Origin: Muricoccus roseus | GTDB taxonomy: Bacteria > Pseudomonadota > Alphaproteobacteria > Acetobacterales > Acetobacteraceae | Direction: 5' to 3' | NCBI RefSeq assembly: GCF_900141905.1 | Contig: NZ_FQZF01000038.1 | Coordinates: forward strand, 1-39,901 | DNA: 39,901 nucleotides | Shown here: positions 15,565 to 25,394 of the stretch, in pieces | How positions within the stretch are numbered: position 1 is the stretch's first letter | Layout: each line of letters begins with the position of its first letter | Translations under genes and position numbers: made by a program | The notes under the pieces: generated by a model | What the model was told of the DNA's origin: nothing | Database searches by the model: none | What the model saw: the letters and a program-made list of their open reading frames with translations, nothing else

Positions 15565-16566
15565 ATGAGTGCTGATTGGCAGGGCAAGCGGGTGCTGGTG
15601 ACGGGCGGGGCGGGGTTCCTCGGCTCGGCGCTGTGCCACGCGCTCGGGGCGGCGGGGGCGCAGGTCGTGGCGCTCGACGCGCTGCTGCCCGGCACCGGCG
15701 CGCGCCGGGCGAATCTCGAGGGCAGCGGCGCCCGGCTGGTGGAGCAGGACTTGCGCGACGCGGACCTGCACCCCTTGGTCGAGGGGGTCGACGTGCTGTT
15801 CAACATGGCGGGGCAGACCAGCCATGCCGGCAGCCAGGCGGACCCGTTCACGGACCTGGCCATCAACGGCCATGCCCAGCTGCGGCTGATCGCGGCGCTG
15901 CGGGATGCGGCGCCGGCCGCGCGGGTGGTGCATGCCTCCACCCGGCAGTTCTATGGCAGGCCGCAGATGCTGCCGGTGCCGGAGAGCCACCCGATCGTGC
16001 CGCCGGACAATAACGGCGTCTCGAAGTTCGCGGCGGAGCAGTACTGGCTGCTGGAGAACCGGGTGCATGGGCGGCCGGTGACGGCGCTGCGGCTGACCAA
16101 TTGCTACGGCCCGCGGATGCGGGTGATGGATGCGCGGCAGACCTTCCTCGGCATCTGGGTGCGCCGGGTGCTGGAGGGGGAGGCCTTCGAGATCTGGGGC
16201 GGCGGGCAGCTGCGCGACTTCTCCTTCGTGGATGACGTGGTGGCCGCCTTCGTGACGGCGGCCGAGGCGCTGGCGAGCAAGCCGGATGCGGCGGCCGGGC
16301 GCCCGTTCAACATCGGGGGCGAGGCGCCGATCACGCTGCAGGACCTGGGCGATGCCATGCTCGCCGCGGCGGGGGAGGGCCGCTACGTGCTGAAGACCTT
16401 CCCGGCGGAGCGCGCGGCGATCGACATCGGCTCCTACCACGCGGATGACCGTTTGTTCCGGGGCGTGACGGGATGGCGGCCGCGCGTCACACTGGCCGAG
16501 GGGCTGCGCCGGACGGTCGACTGGTTCCGCCCCCGCCTTCCCGCCTATCTCTCCGACGAGATCTGA
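15565..16566 (+). CDS. NAD-dependent sugar epimerase/dehydratase (extended SDR)
   Basis: A 333-residue extended short-chain dehydrogenase acting on a nucleotide sugar. The NAD-binding motif TGGAGFLG is at about residues 14-21. RLTNCYGPRMRVMDARQTF and IWGGGQLRDFSFVDDVV are substrate-domain motifs. The usual YxxxK catalytic motif reads NGVSK (in PDNNGVSKFAAEQYW), so Asn stands where the catalytic Tyr is expected. I recall a subfamily of sugar epimerases with NG-x-x-K here, so it may be a family trait, not damage. The start ATG at 15565 is 15 bases before the fold begins. It is paired with the aminotransferase 14 bases downstream. Confidence 0.85.
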   Translation: MSADWQGKRVLVTGGAGFLGSALCHALGAAGAQVVALDALLPGTGARRANLEGSGARLVEQDLRDADLHPLVEGVDVLFNMAGQTSHAGSQADPFTDLAINGHAQLRLIAALRDAAPAARVVHASTRQFYGRPQMLPVPESHPIVPPDNNGVSKFAAEQYWLLENRVHGRPVTALRLTNCYGPRMRVMDARQTFLGIWVRRVLEGEAFEIWGGGQLRDFSFVDDVVAAFVTAAEALASKPDAAAGRPFNIGGEAPITLQDLGDAMLAAAGEGRYVLKTFPAERAAIDIGSYHADDRLFRGVTGWRPRVTLAEGLRRTVDWFRPRLPAYLSDEI

Positions 16567-16580
16567 GGACTGACGTTCCC

Positions 16581-17726
16581 ATGAACGCACAGGACATTAT
16601 CGTTCCGCAGGCCGACCTGGGGGCCGCCTACCGCGCCCAGAAGGACGCGATCGATGCCGCCGTGAGCCGCGTGCTGAACAGCGGCTGGTACATCCTGGGC
16701 CAGGAGGGCGCGGCCTTCGAGCGGGAGTATGGCGCCTGGCTCTCGGGCGGGGATGCGCCGGCGATGCACGCGGTGGGCTGCGCGAACGGCACGGATGCCA
16801 TCGCGCTGGTGCTGCGCGGCCTCGGCATCGGGCCGGGCTGCACGGTGGCGACCGTTTCCCACACGGCGGTGGCGACGGTGGCCGCGATCGAGATGACGGG
16901 CGCGACGCCGCTGCTGATCGATATCGACCCCAGGACCTTCTGCATGGACCCGGCGGAGCTGCTGGAGGTGATCCGCAACCCGCCGGCGGGGCTGCCGCCG
17001 ATCCGGGCCGTGATCCCCGTGCATATCTACGGGCATGCCTGCGACATGGATGCCATCCTCGGGCCCTGCCGGGCGGCGGGGATCGCGGTGGTGGAGGATG
17101 TGGCGCAGGCGCATGGCGGGCGGCTGAACGGGCGGATGCTGGGCACGATCGGGGATGCCTCGGCCTTCAGCCTTTACCCGACCAAGAACCTGGGCGCGCT
17201 GGGCGATGCCGGCATCACCGCCACGCCGGACGAGGCGCTGGCCAAGCGCATGGCCGCGATCCGGCAATATGGCTGGCACCGGCGCTACATTTCGGACGAG
17301 GTGGGGGTGAACAGCCGGCTGGACGAGATGCAGGCCGCGATCCTGCGCGTGCGGCTGCCGCTGCTGGACAGGGGCAATGCGCGGCGCCAGGCGATCGCGG
17401 CGGCCTATGATGCCGCGCTGGCGGACGGGCCCTTCACCGCGCCCTATCGCGCGCCGGGGGTGGAGCATGTGTTCCACCAATACGTGCTGCGGGTGCCGAA
17501 CCGGGAGGCGGTGATGGACCGGCTACGCGCGCTGGGCGTGATGACGGCCATCCACTACCCGGTGCCGGTGCATGAGCAGGGCGCCTATGCCGGGCGGATC
17601 GCCACCGGGCCGGCGGGCTGCGCCGAAACCTCCCGCGCGGCCGCGGAGGTGATGAGCCTGCCGGTCTTCCCGGAGATGACGGACGCGCAGCTGGAGAAGG
17701 TTTGCGCGGCGCTTCGGACGGTTTGA
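16581..17726 (+). CDS. DegT/DnrJ/EryC1/StrS sugar aminotransferase
   Basis: A 381-residue PLP enzyme that transfers an amino group to a keto-sugar nucleotide. The PLP lysine is K202 in SLYPTKNLGALGDAG; D173 in VEDVAQAHGG should contact the pyridine nitrogen. Other markers are VPQADLGAAYRAQKDAIDAA, CANGTDAIALVLRGLG and NSRLDEMQAAILRVRL. The start ATG at 16581 is 14 bases after the epimerase stop. Together the two enzymes probably make an amino-deoxy sugar for a surface glycan; the product cannot be named. Confidence 0.9.
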   Translation: MNAQDIIVPQADLGAAYRAQKDAIDAAVSRVLNSGWYILGQEGAAFEREYGAWLSGGDAPAMHAVGCANGTDAIALVLRGLGIGPGCTVATVSHTAVATVAAIEMTGATPLLIDIDPRTFCMDPAELLEVIRNPPAGLPPIRAVIPVHIYGHACDMDAILGPCRAAGIAVVEDVAQAHGGRLNGRMLGTIGDASAFSLYPTKNLGALGDAGITATPDEALAKRMAAIRQYGWHRRYISDEVGVNSRLDEMQAAILRVRLPLLDRGNARRQAIAAAYDAALADGPFTAPYRAPGVEHVFHQYVLRVPNREAVMDRLRALGVMTAIHYPVPVHEQGAYAGRIATGPAGCAETSRAAAEVMSLPVFPEMTDAQLEKVCAALRTV

Positions 17727-17744
17727 GGGGCGGGGGACTTTTCC

Positions 17745-17995
17745 TGGGCTGATGGTTTGTCCCGGGGAGAGGAAGAAGGAATTCTTCCTCTCCCCGGACC
17801 CCTCGCCTTCTTCTTTTTCTATCAGTTTGGAATCACGGGGCTGACGGTGCGCCTCGGGTCCATGACCCGAGGCGACTGCAAAGGCAGGAAAAGCGCCCTC
17901 GACCAGAGACCCCTTCGATCCGGGGTAGCCACGGCAGTCAGACGGGGTTCCAAGGGCCTCAGGCCCTTGGCGGGTTGAGGGCGGAGCCCCCCCTC
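17745..17995 (+). repeat. Composite four-hairpin repeat, copy 2
   Basis: Hairpin A 17762-17797 (same 16-bp stem and GGAA loop as copy 1), B 17850-17874 (CGCCTCGGGTC / GACCCGAGGCG), C 17950-17970 (CCAAGGGCC / GGCCCTTGG). D around 17977-17993 is imperfect (GAGGGC...GCCCCC). The element fills the gap between the convergent aminotransferase and TauE genes and ends at the TauE stop codon. Linker sequences differ mildly from copy 1. Confidence 0.9.
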
Positions 17996-18739
17996 TCATA
18001 CCAGGGCGCGGCCGAGGAGTTGGGCGCCGAGGCCCAGCAGGCCGAGGAAGAACCAGCGGCGGAAGGTTTCGGGGCTGACGCGGCGGCGGAGGGCGTTGCC
18101 CAGGCCCATGCCGAGCAGCGCGGGGGCGAGGGCGATCACGGATCCCCAGGCGAGGTTCGCGTTGAAGACGCCGGCTCCGCCGAGGGCGGCGGCCAGGGCG
18201 AAGGTGGAGACGGTGAAGGACAGGCCGAGGGCCTGCACCAGGGAGTCCCGCGAGAGGCCGAGGGCGCCGAGATAGGGCACGGCGGGGATGACGAAGACGC
18301 CGGTTGCCCCGGTGATGAGGCCGGTGGCCGTGCCGGTGAGCGGGCCGGCCCAGGGTTCGTGCCGCGGGGGGACGCGGGGGAGCTTCCAGGGGAGCAGGCC
18401 GATGATGGCGTAGGCCAGGAGGGCGGCGCCCAGCCCGGCCATGGCGGTGCCGGTGCGGGTGCCCGTGAGCAGGCCCGCGCCGGCCCAGCTGCCGAGGGCG
18501 ATTCCGGCCAGCATGGGCCAGAGCCGGCGCAGCAGGGGGCCGAGGGCCGGGCCGCCCGCCATCTGCCAGATGTTCGTGACGATGGAAGGGATGACGAGGA
18601 GGGCGGCGGCTTCGGCCGGGGGCATCAGGGAGCCGAGGAGGCCCATGGCGATGGTGGGCAGGCCGAGGCCGATCACGCCCTTCACGAAGCCGGCGAGGGT
18701 GAAGGTGGCCGCGATGGCGGCGAGCAAGGCGGGGTCCAT
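17996..18739 (-). CDS. TauE/SafE-family permease
   Basis: A 247-residue membrane protein of the TauE/SafE (DUF81) family, which exports sulfite, sulfoacetate or related anions. About seven to eight helices. Markers are LAGFVKGVIGLGLPTIAMGLLG near the N-terminus and GLITGATGVFVIPAVPYLGALGL in the second repeat half, the two homologous motifs of the family. It is divergent from the ArsR-type regulator at 18844, which probably controls it through sites in the 104-bp gap. The substrate is not identifiable. Confidence 0.85.
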   Translation of the reverse strand: MDPALLAAIAATFTLAGFVKGVIGLGLPTIAMGLLGSLMPPAEAAALLVIPSIVTNIWQMAGGPALGPLLRRLWPMLAGIALGSWAGAGLLTGTRTGTAMAGLGAALLAYAIIGLLPWKLPRVPPRHEPWAGPLTGTATGLITGATGVFVIPAVPYLGALGLSRDSLVQALGLSFTVSTFALAAALGGAGVFNANLAWGSVIALAPALLGMGLGNALRRRVSPETFRRWFFLGLLGLGAQLLGRALV

Positions 18740-18789
18740 GGTGGCTCCGGTGCGGTGGCGGCGCCGATCCTGCGGGCTGTGGCCGCGCG

Positions 18790-18845
18790 ATGCTGCGGGC
18801 CCGGCCGTAGCATGGGCGGTGCGGGGCGCGGTATCCCCGGGGGAT
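18790..18845 (+). promoter_or_regulatory. Two palindromes in the TauE/ArsR divergent gap, candidate operators
   Basis: Palindrome 1 at 18790-18813 has arms ATGCTGCGG / CCGTAGCAT (one G-T mismatch). Palindrome 2 at 18833-18845 is ATCCCC-G-GGGGAT and overlaps the regulator's ATG (18844), which would suit autorepression. ArsR repressors bind such inverted repeats in divergent gaps; assigning these sites is inference. Confidence 0.45.
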
Positions 18846-19533
18846 GGTCAGCACAGCCGCCCTTGCCGAGACCGCCGCCGCGCTGGGGGACCCCGCGCGG
18901 CTGAACATGCTGGCGGCGCTGATGGATGGGCGGGCGCTGACGGCGGGGGAGCTGGCCGGGGTGGCCGGCGTGGCGCCCACCACGGCCAGCGGGCATCTGG
19001 CCCGGCTGGTGGAGGCGGGGTTGCTGGCCGTGGAGAAGCAGGGGCGGCACCGCTACCACCGGCTGGCCTCGCCGGAGGTGGCGCGGGTGCTGGAGGGGCT
19101 GATGGCGCTTTCCGCCGCGCGGCCCCTGCCGCAGCCCCGGACGGGGCCGCGCGATTCGGCGCTGCGGGAGGCGCGGACCTGCTACGACCATTTGGCCGGG
19201 CGGCTGGCCGTGGGGATGGCGGATGCGATGGTCGCGCGCGGGCTGCTGGATCTTTCGGCGGATGGCGGGGCGCTGACGGAGGCGGGCGGGCGGTTCCTGG
19301 AAGGGCTGGGCGTGGCCATTCCCGCCGCGCGCGGGCGGCCGTTCTGCCGCCCCTGTCTGGATTGGAGCGAGCGGCGGCCGCATCTAGCCGGGGCGCTGGG
19401 GGCGGCGCTGTGCCGGCGATGCCTGGAGTTGGGCTGGGTGCGGCGGGTTGCCGGGTCCCGCGCGCTGGCCGTCAGCCCCGCCGGGCGGATGGGGCTGCGG
19501 GAGGTGTTCGGGCTGGAGGCGCCGGCGGGGTGA
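18844..19533 (+). CDS. ArsR-family winged-helix transcriptional regulator
   Basis: A 229-residue regulator. The ArsR winged helix is residues ~5-85: ALGDPARLNMLAALMDGRAL, TAGELAGVAGVAPTTASGHL (recognition helix), ARLVEAGLLAVEKQGRHRYH (wing). The extra C-terminal ~140 residues contain FCRPCLDWSERRPHLAGALG and CRRCLE, a cysteine-containing effector region seen in a common ArsR subfamily whose ligand is unknown; the cysteines could bind a metal or sense redox. It is divergent from the TauE/SafE gene, probably as its repressor. Confidence 0.87.
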   Translation: MVSTAALAETAAALGDPARLNMLAALMDGRALTAGELAGVAGVAPTTASGHLARLVEAGLLAVEKQGRHRYHRLASPEVARVLEGLMALSAARPLPQPRTGPRDSALREARTCYDHLAGRLAVGMADAMVARGLLDLSADGGALTEAGGRFLEGLGVAIPAARGRPFCRPCLDWSERRPHLAGALGAALCRRCLELGWVRRVAGSRALAVSPAGRMGLREVFGLEAPAG

Positions 19534-19540
19534 AGGGCCC

Positions 19541-19790
19541 GGAGGGCTCTGCCCTCCACCCGCCAAGGGCCTGAGGCCCTTGGAACCCCGTCTGACTGCC
19601 GTGGATGCCCCGGATGGATGGGGTCTCGTGTTGCAGGGCGACCTTCCTTCCGTTGTAGTCGCCTCGGGTCGATGACCCGAGGCGCACCATCAGCCCTGTG
19701 ATTCCAAACTTCTAGAAGAAGATGATGGTGAGGGGTCCGGGGAGAGGAAGAATTCCTTCTTCCTCTCCCCGGGACAGACCATCAGCCCAG
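19541..19790 (-). repeat. Composite four-hairpin repeat, copy 3 (inverted)
   Basis: Reverse orientation relative to copies 1 and 2: D 19541-19557, C 19563-19583, B 19660-19684 (same arms as copies 1-2), A 19737-19772 (16-bp stem, TTCC on this strand = GGAA on the other). It lies between the convergent ArsR and serB genes. Confidence 0.9.
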
Positions 19791-19807
19791 GATGAGACCT
19801 GCCGGGA

Positions 19808-20701
19808 TCAGTCCGCCGCGATGTCGCTGGCGCGGTAGCCCTGGGCGTAGAGCAGGGCGCGGAGGTCGGCGTGGTCCACGCGCGCGCGGGCGGCGTTCGC
19901 GACCACCGGCTTGGCGCGGTAGGCCACGCCGAGGCCGGCGGCGCCGATCATGGCCAGGTCGTTGGCGCCGTCTCCGACCGCGATGGTGGCGGAGAGGGGG
20001 AGGCCCTTTTCGGCGGCGAGGCGGGTGAGGGTGGCGAGCTTGGCGTCGCGGTCGAAGACCGGTTCGGCGACGGTGCCGGAGAGGGTGCGGCCGTCATCCA
20101 GCAGGGTGTTGGAATGGTGGCTCTGGAAGCCGCAGAGCTCGGCGACGCGGCCGGTGAAGAAGGTGAAGCCGCCGGAGGCGAGGGCGCAGTGGGCGCCGTG
20201 GGCGGACATGGTGCGGACCAGGGCGCGGGCGCCGGGCATGAGGTGGGTCTGCTTCCAGGTGGCTTCGAGCGCGTCCACGGAGAGGCCCTTCAGCATGGCG
20301 ACGCGTTCGCGGAGCGCGGCGGCGAAGTCCAGCTTGCCATTCATGCTGCGGCGGGTGATCTCTGCCACACGGTCCTTGAGGCCGGCATAGGCGGCGAGCT
20401 CGTCCAGGGTTTCCGAGGTGACGATGGTGCTGTCCATGTCGGCGATGAGGAGGAGCTTGCGGCGGCCTTCCGCCGGCTGGGCGATGGCATCGACCGGTTC
20501 GGCCTGCAGGGCGGCGCGGGCGGCGGCCACGGCCTGTTCGGGATTCAGGTGGGAGAAGGGGAGGTCCAGCGCCTCGGCCTCGGCCAGCCAGTCCGGCGCG
20601 CCGAGATCGGCGCCCAGGGCGGAGAGGGCGTCGCGGACACGGGCGAGAATGGCGGAGGACAGCCGGCCCGGGGGTGCGATCAGGGTGAGGACATGCGACA
20701 T
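19808..20701 (-). CDS. serB: Phosphoserine phosphatase SerB
   Basis: A 297-residue HAD-superfamily phosphatase catalysing the last step of L-serine synthesis (phosphoserine to serine). The nucleophile motif is DMDST (Asp88, Asp90) in LLLIADMDSTIVTSETLDEL. Motif II is ALASGGFTFFTG, and motif III/IV is AVGDGANDLAMIGAAGLGVAY. The N-terminal ~80 residues are the ACT-like domain usual in SerB. The start ATG is at 20699-20701, with only 28 bp to the divergent miaA. Confidence 0.95.
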   Translation of the reverse strand: MSHVLTLIAPPGRLSSAILARVRDALSALGADLGAPDWLAEAEALDLPFSHLNPEQAVAAARAALQAEPVDAIAQPAEGRRKLLLIADMDSTIVTSETLDELAAYAGLKDRVAEITRRSMNGKLDFAAALRERVAMLKGLSVDALEATWKQTHLMPGARALVRTMSAHGAHCALASGGFTFFTGRVAELCGFQSHHSNTLLDDGRTLSGTVAEPVFDRDAKLATLTRLAAEKGLPLSATIAVGDGANDLAMIGAAGLGVAYRAKPVVANAARARVDHADLRALLYAQGYRASDIAAD

Positions 20702-20729
20702 GGGCGCGGTTCATGCCCCCGGACCCGAA

Positions 20730-21692
20730 ATGGAGCAACCGCAAGCCCTGCTGATCGCCGGACCGACCGCCTCCGGCAAGTCGGCCCTGGCCCTGGCGCT
20801 CGCCCGGCATCTGGGCGGCGTGGTGATCAATGCCGACTCCATGCAGGTGTACCGGGAGTTGCGGGTGCTGACCGCCCGGCCGTCTCCTGAGGAGGAGGGG
20901 CTGGCGCCGCATGCGCTTTATGGCGTGCATCCGGCGGCGCGGGCGGCTTCGGTCGCCTGGTGGCGGGAGGCGGCGCTGGAGGCGATGGGGCGGGCCGCGG
21001 CCATGGGGCGGCTGCCGATCCTCTGCGGGGGGACGGGGCTGTATTTCAGCAGCCTGACGCGCGGGCTTTCCGAGATGCCGGCCATTCCGCCGGAGGCGCG
21101 GGAGGAGGCGCGGCGGCTGCTGGCGGAGGAGGGTCCGGCGGCGTTGCATGCGCGGCTGCTGGAGGTGGATCCGCGGAGTGCCGCGAGGCTTCGGCCGAGC
21201 GACAGCCAGCGCCTGGCCCGGGCCTGGGAGGTGTGGCGCGCGACGGGGCGGGGGATGGCGGAATGGCAGGAGACCGCGCCCTCGACCGGGCCGGCGCCGC
21301 ATGGGTTCAGCGCCATCCTGATCGACCCGCCGCGCGAGGCGCTGCGGGCGGCCATCGCGGCGCGCTGGGAGGGGATGCTGCGGGGCGGGGCCATGGAGGA
21401 GGTGCGGGCGTTGCGGGCGTTGGGGCTGGATCCCGCCCTGCCCGCGATGCGCGCGCATGGGGTGCCTGAGCTTTCCGCGGTGCTGGAGGGGCGGCTTTCA
21501 CTGGAGGAGGCGGGGCGTCGGGCCTGCCTTGCCATCGGGCAGTACACCAAGCGGCAGGCGACCTGGTTCCGGCACCATCCGCTGGCTGCCCCGAGCGTCA
21601 CGCATATCATCAATGCGCGGATCGAGGGTCATGCGCAATTTTCGGAAAGCGATCTGCGAGAAATCTTGTCATTTACGAAAATCGTGCATTGA
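20730..21692 (+). CDS. miaA: tRNA dimethylallyltransferase MiaA
   Basis: A 320-residue enzyme that adds the dimethylallyl group to N6 of A37 in tRNAs reading UNN codons. The P-loop is GPTASGKSALALALA (about 11-18); NADSMQVYREL follows, then LPILCGGTGLYFSSLTRGLSEMP, SDSQRLARAWEVWRATGRG and AIGQYTKRQATWFRHH (conserved C-terminus). The start ATG at 20730 immediately precedes the P-loop strand. The last ~25 codons are noticeably AT-richer (GHAQFSESDLREILSFTK). The ilvB promoter overlaps its stop codon. Confidence 0.95.
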   Translation: MEQPQALLIAGPTASGKSALALALARHLGGVVINADSMQVYRELRVLTARPSPEEEGLAPHALYGVHPAARAASVAWWREAALEAMGRAAAMGRLPILCGGTGLYFSSLTRGLSEMPAIPPEAREEARRLLAEEGPAALHARLLEVDPRSAARLRPSDSQRLARAWEVWRATGRGMAEWQETAPSTGPAPHGFSAILIDPPREALRAAIAARWEGMLRGGAMEEVRALRALGLDPALPAMRAHGVPELSAVLEGRLSLEEAGRRACLAIGQYTKRQATWFRHHPLAAPSVTHIINARIEGHAQFSESDLREILSFTKIVH

Positions 21693-21717
21693 CCCCATGT
21701 CGGGGGGGCCGTAGACC
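21689..21717 (+). promoter_or_regulatory. Sigma70-type promoter for ilvB-ilvH
   Basis: TTGACC (21689-21694) overlaps the miaA stop codon; after exactly 17 bp comes TAGACC (21712-21717). The predicted transcript starts about 21724, 29 bases before the ilvB ATG, with GAGGAAAAG as ribosome site. The same TTGACC-N16/17-TAGA pattern precedes tRNA-Lys, which supports both. Confidence 0.55.
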
Positions 21718-21752
21718 ACCGGTCCGCGCAACCCTCGCTGAGGAAAAGCCGC

Positions 21753-23546
21753 ATGTCCGCAACCCTTCCCGCCCCGACCGATCAAGGCACCCTGACGGGC
21801 GCGGAGATCGTCCTTCGCGCGCTGAAGGACCAGGGCGTAGAGGTTATCTTCGGCTATCCTGGCGGTGCCGTCCTTCCGATCTATGATGCGCTGTTCCAGC
21901 AGAATGCCATCCGTCACATCCTGGTGCGGCATGAGCAGGCGGCGGTGCATGCGGCGGAGGGCTATGCCCGTTCCACCGGCAAGGTGGGCTGCGTGCTCGT
22001 CACCTCCGGCCCCGGTGCCACCAATGCGGTGACGGGGCTGGTGGATGCGCTGCTGGACAGCATCCCCGTCGTCTGCCTCACGGGGCAGGTGCCGACGCAT
22101 CTGATCGGGAACGATGCCTTCCAGGAGGCGGATACGACGGGCATCACGCGGCCGGCGACGAAGCACAACTACCTCGTCAAGAAGATCGGCGAGCTGGCGC
22201 GCACGGTGCATGACGCCTTCTACGTGGCGCGCTCCGGCCGGCCGGGGCCTGTCGTGGTGGACCTGCCGAAGGACATCCTGCTGGCCAAGGGGACCTATGA
22301 GGAGGCCCCGAAGGAGGAGCATCGGTCCTATCGGCCGCAGACGCGTCCCGATGCGGATCCGATCCGCAAGGCCGTTGCGCTGCTGAAGGGCGCGAAGCGG
22401 CCGGTGGTCTATGCCGGGGGCGGCGTGATCAATGCGGGGCCGGAGGCGAGCGAGCTGCTGGCGAAGTTCGTGCGCATGGCGAACATGCCCTGCACGAACA
22501 CGCTGATGGGGCTTGGCGTGTTCCCGGCCAGCGACCCGCGCTTCATCGGGATGCTGGGCATGCACGGCACGGTCGAGGCGAACCTCGCCATGCATGGCTG
22601 CGACGTGATGTTCAACATCGGCGCGCGCTTCGACGACCGGGTGACGGGGCGGCTGAACGCCTTCTCCCCCAATTCGAAGAAGATCCACGCCGATATCGAC
22701 CCTTCCAACATCAACAAGAACGTCAAGGTGGACGTTCCCGTGGTGGGGGATGCGGGGGAGGTGCTGCGCGCGCTGATCGAGGCCTGGGAGGCGGACCGTG
22801 CCGAGCAGGACCGCGAGGCGCTGGCGGGCTGGTGGCGCGAGATCGACGGCTGGCGCGCGCGCGACTGCCTGCGCTACGAGCAGAGCGGTTCCATCATCAA
22901 GCCGCAGCATGCGGTGAAGCGGCTCTACGAGATCACGCGCGAGAGCGGGCGGGATACCTTCATCTCCACCGAGGTGGGGCAGCACCAGATGTGGGCGGCC
23001 CAGTATTTCGGGTTCGAGAAGCCGAACCGCTGGATGACCTCCGGCGGGCTGGGGACGATGGGCTACGGCCTGCCGGCGGCGGCGGGCGTGCAGATCGCGC
23101 ATCCCGATGCGCTGGTCATTGACATCGCCGGCGAGGCCTCGATCCTGATGAACATTCAGGAGATGGGGACGCTGGCGCAGTACCGGCTGCCCGTGAAGGT
23201 CTTCATCCTGAACAACGAATATATGGGCATGGTGCGGCAGTGGCAGGAGCTGCTGCATGGCTCGCGCTATTCCGAGAGCTATTCGGCCGCGCTGCCCGAT
23301 TTCGTGAAGCTGGCCGAGAGCTTCCATGCGCGCGGGCTGCGCGCGACGGATGCGAGCCATCTGGACGAGGTGATCCGCGAGATGATCGCGCATCCCGGGC
23401 CGGTCATCGCGGATATCTGCGTGGACCAGAAGGAAAACGTCTTCCCGATGATCCCCTCGGGCGCCGCGCATAACGAGATGATCCTCGGCGCGGGGCAGGC
23501 GGGCGGCGTTGCCGGCGTGACGGATGAAGGCAAGGTGCTGGTCTGA
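21753..23546 (+). CDS. ilvB: Acetolactate synthase large (catalytic) subunit
   Basis: A 597-residue TPP enzyme catalysing the first common step of valine/isoleucine/leucine synthesis (pyruvate to acetolactate, or with 2-ketobutyrate to acetohydroxybutyrate). N-terminal PYR domain: VIFGYPGGAVLPIYDALFQ, VRHEQAAVHAAEGYARSTGK (catalytic Glu). Middle FAD-binding domain ~200-340. C-terminal PP domain: GGLGTMGYGLPAAAG and the TPP/Mg motif, which reads AGEASILMN where GDG/GDA is common (Asp to Glu). EYMGMVRQWQELLHG is the usual quaternary motif. It is followed 2 bases later by the regulatory subunit gene. Confidence 0.96.
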   Translation: MSATLPAPTDQGTLTGAEIVLRALKDQGVEVIFGYPGGAVLPIYDALFQQNAIRHILVRHEQAAVHAAEGYARSTGKVGCVLVTSGPGATNAVTGLVDALLDSIPVVCLTGQVPTHLIGNDAFQEADTTGITRPATKHNYLVKKIGELARTVHDAFYVARSGRPGPVVVDLPKDILLAKGTYEEAPKEEHRSYRPQTRPDADPIRKAVALLKGAKRPVVYAGGGVINAGPEASELLAKFVRMANMPCTNTLMGLGVFPASDPRFIGMLGMHGTVEANLAMHGCDVMFNIGARFDDRVTGRLNAFSPNSKKIHADIDPSNINKNVKVDVPVVGDAGEVLRALIEAWEADRAEQDREALAGWWREIDGWRARDCLRYEQSGSIIKPQHAVKRLYEITRESGRDTFISTEVGQHQMWAAQYFGFEKPNRWMTSGGLGTMGYGLPAAAGVQIAHPDALVIDIAGEASILMNIQEMGTLAQYRLPVKVFILNNEYMGMVRQWQELLHGSRYSESYSAALPDFVKLAESFHARGLRATDASHLDEVIREMIAHPGPVIADICVDQKENVFPMIPSGAAHNEMILGAGQAGGVAGVTDEGKVLV

Positions 23547-23548
23547 GC

Positions 23549-25152
<1,604 letters not shown>

Positions 25153-25159
25153 GCCGGTT

Positions 25160-25186
25160 CGCGGGGCCCCGGAAAGGGGCCCCGCG
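25160..25186 (+). terminator. Strong hairpin after ilvC
   Basis: Arms CGCGGGGCCCC (25160-25170) and GGGGCCCCGCG (25176-25186), loop GGAAA, seven bases after the ilvC stop. There is no T-run. It separates the ilv genes from the independently controlled leuA. Confidence 0.65.
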
Positions 25187-25200
25187 GCACCATTCCGCGC

Positions 25201-25229
25201 TTGCCTCGATCCGATCGGCGACGTAGCTT
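25201..25229 (+). promoter_or_regulatory. Candidate promoter for the leuA leader
   Basis: TTGCCT (25201-25206), 17 bp, TAGCTT (25224-25229). It would start the transcript about 25236, one base before the leader ORF's ATG, giving a leaderless leader peptide. The -10 match is weak, so the position is tentative. Confidence 0.4.
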
Positions 25230-25236
25230 CCCCGCC

Positions 25237-25356
25237 ATGCAGGCGAACCCCGCCCGTTCCGCGCCTTTCGCGACCGGCCCCCTGGCCGGCCAGCCCGTGC
25301 GCCCGGCCCTCGCCCTCCTTCCGCTTCTCCTTCGACTTCGCCGCCCCTGGGCGTGA
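25237..25356 (+). CDS. Leucine-rich leader peptide of leuA (attenuator ORF)
   Basis: A 39-codon ORF in the 305-bp gap between ilvC and leuA. It ends LALLPLLLRLRRPWA then TGA. Seven of the ten codons in LALLPLLLRL are leucine, in CTC and CTT forms although CTG dominates in the neighbouring genes, so translation should be sensitive to charged tRNA-Leu. A six-bp hairpin lies 39 bases after the stop and leuA starts about 100 bases after it. This is the layout of a classical leucine attenuator: ribosome stalling at the Leu run would change downstream folding and raise leuA expression. No homolog search was possible; the call rests on codon content and position. Confidence 0.6.
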   Translation: MQANPARSAPFATGPLAGQPVRPALALLPLLLRLRRPWA

Positions 25357-25394
25357 CGCGCGGCTGACTGGCCCGCATCGCTCAGGGGGTTCCC

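Noticed and set aside
14416-16590. 724-residue minus-strand ORF opposite the channel and epimerase genes
   Set aside because: Low-complexity Arg/His/Gln composition; both plus-strand genes have intact active-site motifs.
21638-21682. Inverted repeat ATTTTCG / CGAAAAT at the miaA 3' end as an ilvB operator
   Set aside because: Short arms with a 31-base spacer inside the miaA coding sequence; it could be chance in an AT-richer tail.
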